Positions 1 through 8,742 of a DNA stretch of 47,899 bases are shown here, piece after piece. Every line of letters begins with the position of its first letter. Positions within the stretch are counted from its first letter, which is position 1. Source of the DNA: JAAYZQ01 sp034428935 (GTDB lineage Bacteria > Chloroflexota > Anaerolineae > JAAYZQ01); NCBI GenBank assembly GCA_034428935.1, contig DAOUHB010000231.1, forward strand, positions 1 through 47,899. The letters run 5' to 3'. The notes under the pieces are model-generated. The model was not told where the DNA came from. It saw only the letters and a list, made by a program, of their open reading frames with translations, and did not search any database. Made by a program: the position numbers and the translations under genes.

Positions 1-540
1 GGCGACGTCGCCATGTGGGTCGACTATATGAGCTACCACGCGGCCGGCCCACCGCTGCCCTTCGAGACCGCCTTCGCCCCGCTGCCGCTGGGGGAGCGCG
101 CCAGCACCGAGTTTGACGTCCGGGCGTTCTACATCTCGGCCGGCGGTGCGGCGCCCCAGGCGTGCTGGGAGTGGATCACCTACCTGAGCGCGCAGCCGCA
201 GGTGGTGACGGCGCTGCCTGCTCGGCAGAGCGTGGCCGCATCGCCGGAATGGCAGGCGCAGGTGGGAGAGGATGCGCTGCCGGCCTACGGTGCCACCCTC
301 GACTATGGCGATACGCCCATCTTTCGTCTACGATGGGAGATCCCGTGGCTCGCCTACACCTATCCCTGGCTCGACGCCGCATTGGAGGCTGTCGTCGCCG
401 GCCAGGATGCACAGGCTGCCCTCGCCGCCGCGCAAACCCGGGCCGAGAGGCTCGTAGCGTGCGCCGAGGCAGAAAGCGCCTCCGCTGACAGGGAGCGTTT
501 GAACGAATGCGCTCGACAGGTCGATCCCGATTACCCGTGA
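1..540 (+). CDS. Extracellular solute-binding protein (C-terminal part, partial)
   Basis: The reading frame is open from the first base and ends in TGA, so the gene is cut by the window edge and only about 179 C-terminal residues are visible. The segment shows the pattern of the C-terminal lobe of family 1 (sugar-type) ABC substrate-binding proteins: a VDYMSY stretch, an APLPLGE loop, a helix with CWEWITYLSAQPQVV (removal of failed positions from the fold is typical of this family), a VAASPEW segment and an alanine-rich last helix. Such proteins capture a solute outside the membrane and deliver it to an ABC permease. No permease gene is visible. It converges on asnS 28 bp downstream. The family call is good; the substrate is unknown. 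Confidence 0.7.
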   Translation, partial: GDVAMWVDYMSYHAAGPPLPFETAFAPLPLGERASTEFDVRAFYISAGGAAPQACWEWITYLSAQPQVVTALPARQSVAASPEWQAQVGEDALPAYGATLDYGDTPIFRLRWEIPWLAYTYPWLDAALEAVVAGQDAQAALAAAQTRAERLVACAEAESASADRERLNECARQVDPDYP

Positions 541-568
541 GGAATGGATCGCCGGCGGAATCGCGCTG

Positions 569-1915
569 CTACGGATACATCCGCCCCAGCAGCCTCGGGA
601 ACGGGATGGTCTCGCGGATGTGCTGCAGGCCGCAGATCCACATCACCGCCCGCTCGATGCCCAGGCCAAAGCCGCTGTGGGGCACGGAGCCAAAGCGCCG
701 CAGGTCCAGGTACCACTCGTACGCCTCGCGGGGCAGGTCGTGGCGCTCGATCTGGCGCTCCAGGTAGGCCAGGTCGCTGGAGCGCTCGCCCCCGCCAATG
801 ATCTCGCCATAGCCCTCGGGGGCCAGCAGGTCGGCCGAGCGGCACACCTCCGGGCGCTCCGGGTCCTGGGCCATGTAAAAGGCCTTGGCCTGGGTGGGAT
901 AGTGGTGCACGAACACCGGCCGGTCGAACTGGGCGGCGACGTAGGTCTCGTGCGGCGCGCCAAAATCTTCGCCCCATTCCAGAGCGGGCACCAGCTCGTC
1001 GGTGGGCGGGACGCGCTCGCCGGCCTCGGCCGCCTTGTTGAGCATGGCCACCGCTTCGTCGTAGTGGATGCGGGGGAAGGGCGGCGCGATCCCCTCCAGG
1101 CGGCTCACGTCGCGGCCCAGCAGGTCAAGCTCGGGCCGGCGGTCGCGCAGCACCGTCTGCACGATATAGCTCACGAACTGTTCCTGGACCTCCATGTTGC
1201 CCCACAGGTCGACGTAGGCCATCTCGGGCTCGACCATCCAGAACTCCTGGATGTGCCGCCGCGTCTTGGACTTTTCGGCGCGGAACGTGGGCCCGAAGCA
1301 ATAGACCCGGCCAAAGGCCATGATGGTCGCCTCGTTGTAGAGCTGGCCGCTCTGGCTCAGGTAGGCCGGCGTGCCGTGGTAATCGGTCTCGAACAGCGTC
1401 GTCGTGCCCTCGCAGGCCGCCGGGGTCAGGATGGGCGTGTCCATGAGGATAAAGCCGTTGTCGTCCAGCCAATCGCGCACGGCCTTGATGATGGTCGCCC
1501 GCACCCGCAGCGTGGCCCACTGGCGCGAGGAGCGCAGCCAGAGGTGCCGGTTCTGCATCAGGAAGTCGACGCCGTGCTCCTTGGGCGCGATGGGATACTC
1601 CTCGGTCACGAGCTGCACGACCTGCAAATCGGCGATGCCCAGCTCGAAGCCGCCGGGAACGCCCGGCGCCCGGTCGTCGGCACGCACCGTGCCCGTCACA
1701 ATGAGCGACGATTCCTGGCTCACGTCGCGCGCAGCCTCAAAGACTTCCAGCGGCACCTCCTTGCGAAAGACGACGCATTGAAGGATGCCGGTTCCGTCGC
1801 GCACCTGCAGGAACTGGAGCTTGCCCTTGCCGGTCTTGGCATAGAGCCAGCCCTTGATGGTCACCTCCTGGCCGACGTGCTCTGCAATGCGCTCGATGGC
1901 CACTCGATCTGCCAT
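569..1915 (-). CDS. asnS: Asparaginyl-tRNA synthetase
   Basis: 448 residues, the usual length for a bacterial AsnRS. An N-terminal OB-fold anticodon-binding domain (about residues 15-110, with TIKGWLY and LQFLQVRDGTG) precedes a class II catalytic core. Seen are motif 2 (FRAEKSKTRRHIQEFWMVEPE), the EIIGGGERSSDL loop, the YLDLRRFGSVPHSGFGLGIER motif 3 region and the IPFPR ending. The Tyr-Leu-Asp-Leu-Arg-Arg sequence and IPFPR favour AsnRS over archaeal-type AspRS. It charges tRNA-Asn directly. The start is supported by GAGGAGA nine bases upstream. It is the last gene of the minus-strand operon, 26 bp after the beta-propeller lipoprotein gene, an unusual place for a synthetase. Confidence 0.93.
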   Translation of the reverse strand: MADRVAIERIAEHVGQEVTIKGWLYAKTGKGKLQFLQVRDGTGILQCVVFRKEVPLEVFEAARDVSQESSLIVTGTVRADDRAPGVPGGFELGIADLQVVQLVTEEYPIAPKEHGVDFLMQNRHLWLRSSRQWATLRVRATIIKAVRDWLDDNGFILMDTPILTPAACEGTTTLFETDYHGTPAYLSQSGQLYNEATIMAFGRVYCFGPTFRAEKSKTRRHIQEFWMVEPEMAYVDLWGNMEVQEQFVSYIVQTVLRDRRPELDLLGRDVSRLEGIAPPFPRIHYDEAVAMLNKAAEAGERVPPTDELVPALEWGEDFGAPHETYVAAQFDRPVFVHHYPTQAKAFYMAQDPERPEVCRSADLLAPEGYGEIIGGGERSSDLAYLERQIERHDLPREAYEWYLDLRRFGSVPHSGFGLGIERAVMWICGLQHIRETIPFPRLLGRMYP

Positions 1916-1941
1916 GTTTTATGTCTCCTCTCGTTCCTGTT

Positions 1942-3495
1942 TCAGCGACTCCACGAGACCACGCGCTCGCTGGCCCAATCGTAGGTCAGTCCCAGGCCGT
2001 GCAGCTCCTGGCCAAATAGCGCGGCCGGTTCAGAGCCATCCTGCCCCATGACATGGATGCGCCACGGTCCCTGCCGGTCCGACACGAAGGCGATCCACTC
2101 TCCATCGGGCGACCAGGCCGGGGCCACGCTGTTGGTTGGCCGGCCCTCGCCGGTATCGCCCTGGGTCAATTGCCGGCGTCCCGACCCGTCGGCGTTCATG
2201 ACAAATATCTCCCAATGGTCGTGGGCGCGCCCCATGAAGACGATCTGCTGCCCGTCGGGCGAGAAGGCCGGCGAGTTGTCCCAGGCGCCGCTGCCCGGGA
2301 AGCGCCCCTTCTCCATGTCGTCCAGGTCGATCCAGGCCAGGCCGCTGTCGCCGGCGTAGACGATGCGCTGCCCATCGCGGCTCCATGCCGGCGAATGCAC
2401 CGCCCGGTCGTCGAGGGGCAGGTTCAGAAATTCCCCGGTCTCCAGGTTCGCCAGCCAGATGTTGCCAAAGGAAAAGGGCGGGATGGTAAAGCAGAAACCC
2501 ATGAAGCAGATCTCCATGGGCTCGCTGGAGCCATAGTTGATGGTGAAGGCCAGGCGCTGGCCGTCGGGCGACCAGGCCACCTCCTTGAAGCGGTTGCCGT
2601 CCACCACCCGCTCCTCGCCACTGCCGTCGGGCTGCACGACGTACACGCCCCAGGGCTGGCGCCACCGGGTAAAGGCGATGCGACTCCCATCGGGCGACCA
2701 GGCGGGGTCCAGGCCGTCGGTGAGGCGCTGCAGGCCGCTGCCGTCGGCATTGATGGTATAGATGTCGCCCCCGCTGCTGACCTGGAACACGAGCCGGCCG
2801 TCAAGGCCCGCGGGCCGCCTCGGCGCCGGGGCTGCCGGCTGGGCCGGGGCCGCGGCGGGCGCCGCCGTGGCAGTGGCGCCGGCCGGCTCCTGCGGCGGCT
2901 GACCTTGCCCGTCGCCGTTGCCCAGGGAAATGCCGTCCACCAGCCACAGCCCGGCGTCATAGACCAGCAACACCGTCAAGGGCCGGCCCTCGTCGGTGCC
3001 CTGCCCCGCCGGGACTAGAACCGCCTGCGCCTCGTAGCTCGTGGGGCTGGTCTGCCGCAGCTCCACCAGGCGCGCCTCTGCCAGGTCTTCGGCGGCGAGC
3101 TGCGCCACCAGTTGCCCCGCCTCGCCCTGCCGGGCGCCGGCCGTCAGGTAGAGGCGCGAGGCGGCCCCGCCCTCGCCGGCCACCAGCCGGTCCAGGAAAT
3201 CGAGCGCCGTTCGCCGGGCAAGCATCTGGCTGACCCGCGAGCCGCCGGGCGGCACGTTGCCCGGGGCCTGCCCCTCGGCCTGGCCGTCGGACGGTGTGGG
3301 CGTGGGTTCGGGCGCGCGGGTGGCCGTGGCGGGGGGCGGCTCCCTCGTGGGCAGCGGCTGCGTCGTCGCCGTCGCCTCCAGGGGAATGGCGGTGGGCGTC
3401 GGCGGCAACTGAACAGGGCCGCAAGCGACCAGGGCCAGCAGCAGCGCCAGCAAGGGGACGATACGAACCAGGACTTTATTCGTAGCGAAGCGCAT
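1942..3495 (-). CDS. Lipoprotein with TolB-like PD40 beta-propeller
   Basis: 517 residues. The N-terminus is a lipoprotein signal (hydrophobic LLALLLALVAC with the lipid cysteine at residue 25), followed by a Pro/Thr linker to about residue 75. A middle domain (about 85-200, beginning RRTALDFLDRLVAGEGGAA) resembles NTF2-like scaffolds of GerMN-type lipoproteins. The rest is a run of PD40/WD40-like repeats, with at least six blades bearing WSPDG or FSPDG and paired IAF/IVF strands. These propellers bind peptides or glycans at the cell surface. The gene overlaps the MacB-type permease gene by 20 bp, so translation is probably coupled. It may be an accessory of that exporter; this is inferred from position only. 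Confidence 0.85.
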   Translation of the reverse strand: MRFATNKVLVRIVPLLALLLALVACGPVQLPPTPTAIPLEATATTQPLPTREPPPATATRAPEPTPTPSDGQAEGQAPGNVPPGGSRVSQMLARRTALDFLDRLVAGEGGAASRLYLTAGARQGEAGQLVAQLAAEDLAEARLVELRQTSPTSYEAQAVLVPAGQGTDEGRPLTVLLVYDAGLWLVDGISLGNGDGQGQPPQEPAGATATAAPAAAPAQPAAPAPRRPAGLDGRLVFQVSSGGDIYTINADGSGLQRLTDGLDPAWSPDGSRIAFTRWRQPWGVYVVQPDGSGEERVVDGNRFKEVAWSPDGQRLAFTINYGSSEPMEICFMGFCFTIPPFSFGNIWLANLETGEFLNLPLDDRAVHSPAWSRDGQRIVYAGDSGLAWIDLDDMEKGRFPGSGAWDNSPAFSPDGQQIVFMGRAHDHWEIFVMNADGSGRRQLTQGDTGEGRPTNSVAPAWSPDGEWIAFVSDRQGPWRIHVMGQDGSEPAALFGQELHGLGLTYDWASERVVSWSR

Positions 3496-4711
3496 CGATC
3501 GGATTCAACCTCGCGGCCCGAAAGGCCGGATAAATGCCAAACAGCAGCCCCACGGCGGCAGAGACGCCCGTGGACAACAGGACGACGTCGGGCGTGATGA
3601 CCGTCGTCAGGTTCTCGGCCAGGCTGCCCACAAAGCGCGAGCCCACAAGGCCCAGGCCCACGCCCACGAGCCCGCCCACCAGCGACAGGGTGACGGCCTC
3701 CACCAGGAATTGGAGCAGAATGTCGCGCCGCTTGGCCCCCACGGCCTTGCGGATGCCGATCTCGCGGGTACGCTCGGTCACCGAGACGAGCATGATGTTC
3801 ATGATGCCGATGCCGCCCACGAGCAACGAGATGGCGGCGATGGCCCCCAGGAAGATGGTCAGGACGCCGGTGATATCGCCAAAAATCGACACCAGGTCCG
3901 TCTGGTTGATGATCGTGAAGTCGTCCTCGTCGCGGAAGGTGATGTCGTGCCGCTGCCGCAACACGTTGGTGATGTCCTGGGACGTCTGGTCCATGAGCGA
4001 CTCGCCGGCCACCTGGACGTAGAGGGCCGAGAGCAGCGCGTCGCCGCTGCGGCTGCGATACCAGGGATAGAGGCGTGTCTGGGCGGTGGTCAGGGGGACA
4101 TAGATGACATTGTCCTCGGTGCCAAAGGCAGCGCCGCCCTGCTCCTCCAGTACGCCCACCACCCGAAAGGCGATGCGGTTGATCTTGATGGTCTGGCCGA
4201 TGGGATACGTACCCTCTTCAAAGAGGTTCTCGGAGGCCCCGCTCCCCAGGACCGCAACACGCGAGCGGGCGTTGACGTCACCGTCGGTGATAAAGTCGCC
4301 CAGGGAGACGGTCTTGTTGCGCACCGGGGCATAATCGGGCGTCACCCCCGCCACCTCTGTGCGAATGTCGCGCCTGCCTGCCACGACGTCGGCCCGCGAC
4401 GACAGCTCGGGCGCCACGCTCAGGGCATCGGGCACCAGGAATGGATCGGCGATGGCCTGGTAGTCGCCCATGGACAGCTCGGGCTGCTGGCTGCTGGTGC
4501 TGCCCTGGAGCGAGCCCGGAAAGACGTAGAGCAGGTTCGTGCCGATGCTCTCGAAGGACTCTTGCACCAGCAGCTCCACGCCCTTGCCCACCGACATGAG
4601 GGTGATGACCGCCGCCACGCCGATGATGATGCCCAGCATCGTCAGGATGGCGCGCAGCTTGTTGGACAGCAGCGCACCCAGGGCGATGCGGATGCTTTCC
4701 GTTATTGTCAC
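3476..4711 (-). CDS. MacB-type ABC transporter permease (FtsX domain)
   Basis: 411 residues with the MacB permease plan. TM1 is near residues 20-40 (LRAILTMLGIIIGVAAVITL), followed by a large extracytoplasmic MacB_PCD domain (about 45-245). Three C-terminal helices of the FtsX domain include the diagnostic GGIGIMNIMLVSVTERTREIG and a final IYPAFRAARLNPIDALRYE. It forms the membrane part of a tripartite or mechanotransmission-type exporter. The GTG start overlaps the stop of the ATPase gene by 4 bp (GTGA), which indicates tight coupling. With the ATPase and the MacA-like adaptor upstream this is a complete MacAB-like set with ATPase and permease split into two genes. The substrate is unknown; peptides, lipids and antibiotics are known for the family. 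Confidence 0.92.
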   Translation of the reverse strand: MTITESIRIALGALLSNKLRAILTMLGIIIGVAAVITLMSVGKGVELLVQESFESIGTNLLYVFPGSLQGSTSSQQPELSMGDYQAIADPFLVPDALSVAPELSSRADVVAGRRDIRTEVAGVTPDYAPVRNKTVSLGDFITDGDVNARSRVAVLGSGASENLFEEGTYPIGQTIKINRIAFRVVGVLEEQGGAAFGTEDNVIYVPLTTAQTRLYPWYRSRSGDALLSALYVQVAGESLMDQTSQDITNVLRQRHDITFRDEDDFTIINQTDLVSIFGDITGVLTIFLGAIAAISLLVGGIGIMNIMLVSVTERTREIGIRKAVGAKRRDILLQFLVEAVTLSLVGGLVGVGLGLVGSRFVGSLAENLTTVITPDVVLLSTGVSAAVGLLFGIYPAFRAARLNPIDALRYE

Positions 4712-5406
4712 CTGTTTCCTCGCAACTCGTCGCTGTCGATGCGCCCGTCGTGGATGCGGATGACGCGCCGCGTCTCGGCTGCGATGTCCGGATCGTGGGT
4801 CACAAAGACGATGGTGATCCCCCGCTCGGCGTTCAGATCGTGAAAGATGCGCATGATCTCTTCGCCGGAGTGGCTATCCAGGTTGCCCGTGGGCTCGTCA
4901 GCCAGGATGATGGACGGCTCGGTCACCAGGGCGCGGGCAATGGCCACGCGCTGCTGCTGGCCGCCCGACAGCTCGTTCGGCCTGTGATGGAGCCTGTCGC
5001 CCAGGCCGACGGCTTCCAGGGCCGCCCTGGCGCGATCGCGGCGCTCCCGCGTGCTGACGCCGGCATAGATCAGCGGCAGGGTGACGTTCTGAAAGGCCGT
5101 CGTGCGCGCCAGCAGGTTGAACGTCTGGAAGACAAATCCGATCTTGCGATTGCGGATATCGGCGAGCTCGTTGTCGGTGAGCCGGCCGACCTCGGTGCCG
5201 TCGAGCCAGTAGTGCCCGCCGGTAGGCTGGTCCAGGCAGCCGATGACGTTCATCAGCGTCGACTTGCCCGAGCCGGACGGCCCCATGATGGCCACGAATT
5301 CGCCTTCGTCGATGGACATGGAGACGCCGCGCAGGGCGTGCACCTCGACGTCGCCCATGAGATAGACCTTGCTGATGTCCTCGATGCGGATGAGCTGGCC
5401 GTCCAT
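4708..5406 (-). CDS. MacB/LolD-type ABC transporter ATPase
   Basis: 232 residues, a stand-alone nucleotide-binding domain. Visible are Walker A GPSGSGKST, the Q-loop in VFQTFNLLARTTAFQNV, the signature LSGGQQQRVAIARAL, Walker B ILADEPTGNLD, and an H-loop in FVTHDPDIAAETRR. FNLL after the Q-loop and EPTGNLD are typical of the MacB/LolD/FtsE branch, which powers conformational work on extracytoplasmic substrates. It lies one base after the adaptor stop and overlaps the permease by 4 bp. Confidence 0.94.
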   Translation of the reverse strand: MDGQLIRIEDISKVYLMGDVEVHALRGVSMSIDEGEFVAIMGPSGSGKSTLMNVIGCLDQPTGGHYWLDGTEVGRLTDNELADIRNRKIGFVFQTFNLLARTTAFQNVTLPLIYAGVSTRERRDRARAALEAVGLGDRLHHRPNELSGGQQQRVAIARALVTEPSIILADEPTGNLDSHSGEEIMRIFHDLNAERGITIVFVTHDPDIAAETRRVIRIHDGRIDSDELRGNR

Positions 5407-5407
5407 G

Positions 5408-6793
5408 CTAGTGTGGGTTCATCCCCTGCATTTGCTGGCGCAGTTGCGTGCCGGTCGACTCTTGCACGAGGGCCACGACGTCGCCCTCCTGCAGCCCCGC
5501 CAGGACCTCGCTGTAGGTTTCGTCGCGCAGACCCGTCTGGATTTCGACCGGGGCAACCTGTCCGCCCACCACCTTGTCGACGTACACCCGCCCCGTGCCC
5601 CGGTCGATGCGGATAAAGCGGTTGGGCACGAGCAAAACCTCTTCACGGCGCTCGATGACCAGGTCCACGTTGGCCGTCATGCCCGCGCGCAGGGGGGCGG
5701 CCGTGGGCTCGAGGCGCACCGTAACCTGGTAGCTGACCACGACCGCTTCGGGAAGGGCCATGTCGGCAATCTGCGTCACCTCGCCCCTCAGGGTCTCGCC
5801 CGGCAACGCATCGAGGGTGATGGTCACGGGTTGGCCAACGGCCACGCGCCCGATGTCGATCTCGTCGACCACCACCTCCAGGTGGTACTCCGAGAGGTCG
5901 GTCAGGACAAAGGCCGGCTGGCCGCCCGCCAGCTCGCCCTGCTTGATGCCCACCACGGTGACGTTGCCGTCGTGGGGCGCCCCAAGCTCGGTTCCTTCTA
6001 GCTGGTGCCGCGCCTGTTCCAGGCCAATCTGGGCCTGCTGCACCTGGAGCTGGGCCAGAAGCAGGTCCTCCTCCCGCGGCCCTTCCTGCAGGCGGGCCAG
6101 GCTGGCTTCGGCCTGGACCACTGCCGAGCGGGCAGCGGCAATCTCGTCGTTCGTCGGCTCGCGCACCGCCATGTCGAAACTGGCCTGCGCCGACTCGTAG
6201 GCCACCGTGGCCTGTTCCAGTTGCAGCGCCTGGGGCAGCATGGCCACGTCGGGCCGGTCGGCGACCTGGTCGTAGGCCGATTGGGCCTGCCGCAGCGCCG
6301 CCTCTGCCTGCTCCAGGTTGGTGCGCGCGACCGTGATCTCGTTTTCGGACGGGCCGTCCAGCAGCCGGCGATAGTTTGCCCGGGCGCTCGAAAGCGCCGC
6401 CTCCGCCGCGGCAATGTCGTACTCGGCCGGCTCCCGTTGCAGGCTGAGAAGCTGCGCCTGGGCCGTGGCCACGGCCACCTCCGCCTGCGAAATGGCAAAC
6501 TGCAGATCGGCCGTCTCCAGGCGCGCCAGGGGCGTGCCGGCCGCGACAAACTGTCCCTCTTCCACCAGGACCTCGGCCACCTGCCCGGGCGTCTGGAAAC
6601 TCAGGGTCGTCTGCTGCCTGGGCAACACCGTCCCCGTGGCGTTGACGATGGCCAGGAGCGTCCCCTGCTCTACCCGGATCTCTTCTCTCGGTTGCTGTGG
6701 CTCTGCGGCCGGTTGGAAGTAGCTATCGTAGACCCACCATCCAGCGGCACCCAGGATCGCAATGACAACCACGGCGGTGAAAAACTTGCCCAT
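5408..6793 (-). CDS. MacA-like HlyD-family efflux adaptor
   Basis: 461 residues from the start chosen here. An N-terminal signal anchor (FFTAVVVIAILGAAGWWVY) is followed by a lipoyl/barrel-sandwich half, two long alpha-helical hairpins rich in Ala/Gln/Glu (about residues 75-290, repeated QAEAxLxxLQ and EITVARTNLEQAEAAL patterns), the returning lipoyl half (GTELGAPHDGNVTVV) and a beta-barrel/membrane-proximal domain with a GLRD loop. Such adaptors join MacB to outer layers of the envelope. An in-frame ATG exists at 6856, but the ATG at 6793 is preceded by GGAGA seven bases away and leads directly into the signal anchor, so I use it. It is the first gene of the macA-macB-PD40-asnS operon, with a promoter at 6957-6985. 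Confidence 0.88.
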   Translation of the reverse strand: MGKFFTAVVVIAILGAAGWWVYDSYFQPAAEPQQPREEIRVEQGTLLAIVNATGTVLPRQQTTLSFQTPGQVAEVLVEEGQFVAAGTPLARLETADLQFAISQAEVAVATAQAQLLSLQREPAEYDIAAAEAALSSARANYRRLLDGPSENEITVARTNLEQAEAALRQAQSAYDQVADRPDVAMLPQALQLEQATVAYESAQASFDMAVREPTNDEIAAARSAVVQAEASLARLQEGPREEDLLLAQLQVQQAQIGLEQARHQLEGTELGAPHDGNVTVVGIKQGELAGGQPAFVLTDLSEYHLEVVVDEIDIGRVAVGQPVTITLDALPGETLRGEVTQIADMALPEAVVVSYQVTVRLEPTAAPLRAGMTANVDLVIERREEVLLVPNRFIRIDRGTGRVYVDKVVGGQVAPVEIQTGLRDETYSEVLAGLQEGDVVALVQESTGTQLRQQMQGMNPH

Positions 6794-6812
6794 AAGACCG
6801 TCTCCTGCCAAA

Positions 6813-6857
6813 CTGCACTCGCTGCACTCGCCGCGCTCGCTATTCGCGCTGCTCACG
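6813..6857. repeat. Short 9-bp tandem repeat in macA leader
   Basis: CTGCACTCG occurs twice in direct succession (6813-6830), followed by degenerate units (CCGCGCTCG, CTATTCGCG, CTGCTCACG). It lies in the untranslated leader of the macA-like gene, just upstream of its Shine-Dalgarno sequence. It is seen directly; any role is unknown. Confidence 0.5.
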
Positions 6858-6956
6858 AAACTGCTCTATCCCTATACGGAAAAAGCAGGCCCCGGTCTGT
6901 GACCGACGCCAGCTTTGCGGGCGGCTTTCAGCCCCAATCCCCATTCTCAGCAGGAA

Positions 6957-6985
6957 ATCCTATCACAGCGGTCACCTTTTGTCAA
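6957..6985 (-). promoter_or_regulatory. Sigma-70-type promoter of the macA-asnS operon
   Basis: On the minus strand, TTGACA (6985-6980) and TAGGAT (6962-6957) are separated by exactly 17 bp. Predicted initiation near 6950 gives a leader of about 155 bases before the ATG at 6793. No other strong pair lies in this divergent region. Confidence 0.65.
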
Positions 6986-7019
6986 ATGCCCCGGATTATG
7001 AAACAGTGGCCTTTCATGC

Positions 7020-7025
7020 TATAAT
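7020..7025 (+). promoter_or_regulatory. Putative -10 element for the PA14 protein gene
   Basis: TATAAT lies 67 bp before the GTG start at 7092. The best -35 partners (TTATGA or TATGAA at 18 or 17 bp) are weak, so an activator may be needed. Confidence 0.4.
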
Positions 7026-7091
7026 GGCCGCGCTGGAACCGGAAGGACACGATTGGCGTCTATCAGGTGAACTGTCAGAGGGGAGAGCATT

Positions 7092-8663
7092 GTGTCTGTG
7101 CATTCAAACTGGCCGGAAGCACGAGGGCCCCGGGTGCCTGGCGATGGCTCCGAGCCACCAGGCCGTCGGGGCAGCCGCACGGCCATCCTGCTTCTGGCAC
7201 TGATCGCAGCCATCGTCCTGTGCCTGACCGGCGTCGTGGCTGCCAGCCTATTGCGTTCCGACGACGCGCCGCCCACCTTGCCGGCCGTCGTCGGAGAATT
7301 GAGCGTCACCACGGCCGTCCCGCAGGTGCAGGGCACCGTGCCCGCCGGCACCCCGGGCCAGCCCGAGCTGGAGATCCAGCCTCGGTCTGGTTATGTGAAT
7401 ACGCTCATCACCGTCACCGGCATAGGCTGGTCGCCGGGCGAGCCCGTTTTCATCTTTTTGCGGACGCAGCAGAACGATCCCTCGGGGAACTATGCCTACG
7501 CCGCCGCCGTGGCCGACGATCGGGGCAGCTTTCGCACGGCCCTGACGTTCCCCAACGAGGCGCGTTGGAGCGACCAGCCGGTGGCGTCGGTGGTTGCCCG
7601 GGGCAGCCGCTCGGGCCTGGAAGCCTCGGCTCCCTTTGACCTGGTGGTGCCCACGGCAACCAGCACCGTGCCGCTGCCCACGCAGCCGCCCACGCGGACC
7701 CCCACCGCCACGCGCCCCGTCACCGATACCCCAACACCGACGCCGACGCCAACCGCTACCGAGACGCCCACCTCCACGCCGGAGCCGGTCATCACCGACT
7801 GGCTGGGCGAGTACTATGCCGGGCGAGACCTGGCAGGCGCGCCCATCGTGAGGCGCAATGACACGTCCATCGACTTTAACTGGGGACTGGGCTCGCCGGG
7901 AGCCGGCGTGCCCATCGACGGGTTCTCGGCCAGGTGGACCCGCCAGCTCAACTTCCGGGAGGCGTATTACCGCTTTACCGTCTGGGCCGACGACGGCATT
8001 CGCCTGTGGCTCGACGGCGACCTGCTCATCGACCAATGGCAGGACGGCGTCGTCGAGGGCCTGGCGGTCGAGCGCCTGGTGCCGGGCGGCACGCACTCGC
8101 TGCGGGTAGAGTATTACGAGAACACGGGGGGCGCCATGGCCCGCTTCCTCCTGGAGCGCGTCCAGCCGCCGACGGCGACTCCCAGCCCGACCCTGCCCCC
8201 TCCCAGCACCGCCACACTCACGCCCACGCCGGAGCCGACGGAGGGGCCGCCCGTCCAGGTGCTGCCCGGTAGCTGGCAGGGCGAATATTACGCCAACCCG
8301 GTGTTCGAGGGTGACCCGTTCCTGGTGCGCACCGATGCCGAGATCAACTTTGATTGGGGCGAGGGCGCGCCGGCCGAGGGCATGCCCGCCGATGGCTTTT
8401 CGGTGCGCTGGACCGCCAGCCATTGGCTGCCCGAGGGCCAATACCACTTTGTGCTGACGTACAATGGCACGGCGCGCCTCGTCATCGACGGGCAGTTCAT
8501 CGTCGGTCTGCGGCCGGTGCAACCGGGCACCCAGCAGCAGACCATCGACGTCTCGCTAAGCGAGGGCACCCATTCTTTCCAGGTGGACCTGGTCAACCTG
8601 CGAGGACCGGCGTCCGTCCAGCTCTGGGGCGAAGTGTCGACCTCCAGGGCGGCCGCCGAGTGA
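7092..8663 (+). CDS. Membrane-anchored surface protein with two PA14 domains
   Basis: 523 residues. A short basic N-terminus leads into a membrane anchor (about residues 30-55, AILLLALIAAIVLCLTGVV). A beta-rich region follows (about 95-190, with YVNTLITVTGIGWSPGEPVFIFL, like IPT/Ig folds), then a Thr/Pro linker (about 195-233). The first PA14 domain spans about 236-355 (LGEYYAGRDL, WARWT-like core, WADDGIRLWLDGDLLIDQW) and, after a second Pro/Thr linker, another spans about 394-515 (QGEYYANPVF). PA14 domains bind glycans in known enzymes and adhesins, so carbohydrate or cell-wall binding outside the cell is likely. The GTG start has AGGGGAG at good spacing. Confidence 0.85.
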   Translation: MSVHSNWPEARGPRVPGDGSEPPGRRGSRTAILLLALIAAIVLCLTGVVAASLLRSDDAPPTLPAVVGELSVTTAVPQVQGTVPAGTPGQPELEIQPRSGYVNTLITVTGIGWSPGEPVFIFLRTQQNDPSGNYAYAAAVADDRGSFRTALTFPNEARWSDQPVASVVARGSRSGLEASAPFDLVVPTATSTVPLPTQPPTRTPTATRPVTDTPTPTPTPTATETPTSTPEPVITDWLGEYYAGRDLAGAPIVRRNDTSIDFNWGLGSPGAGVPIDGFSARWTRQLNFREAYYRFTVWADDGIRLWLDGDLLIDQWQDGVVEGLAVERLVPGGTHSLRVEYYENTGGAMARFLLERVQPPTATPSPTLPPPSTATLTPTPEPTEGPPVQVLPGSWQGEYYANPVFEGDPFLVRTDAEINFDWGEGAPAEGMPADGFSVRWTASHWLPEGQYHFVLTYNGTARLVIDGQFIVGLRPVQPGTQQQTIDVSLSEGTHSFQVDLVNLRGPASVQLWGEVSTSRAAAE

Positions 8664-8705
8664 GAGACGCCGCATCCCGACCCTCCGCGCAGTGCGGCTT
8701 GTAGT

Positions 8706-8734
8706 TTGGCGCGGGACGGGAGGCGTGCTATAAT
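8706..8734 (+). promoter_or_regulatory. Promoter of the acylphosphatase gene (leaderless)
   Basis: TTGGCG (8706-8711), a 17-bp spacer and a perfect TATAAT (8729-8734). The ATG of the next gene begins 9 bases after the -10, where transcription itself should start, and no Shine-Dalgarno sequence precedes it. Confidence 0.7.
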
Positions 8735-8742
8735 GCGCAAAT

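Noticed and set aside
620..1984. Long plus-strand open frame opposite asnS (over 450 codons)
   Set aside because: It is the antisense of a clear synthetase gene; the protein has no family resemblance and arises from high GC content.
7660..7790. CCGACGCC-rich repeat tract as a non-coding repeat
   Set aside because: It encodes the Thr/Pro linker of the PA14 protein in frame.
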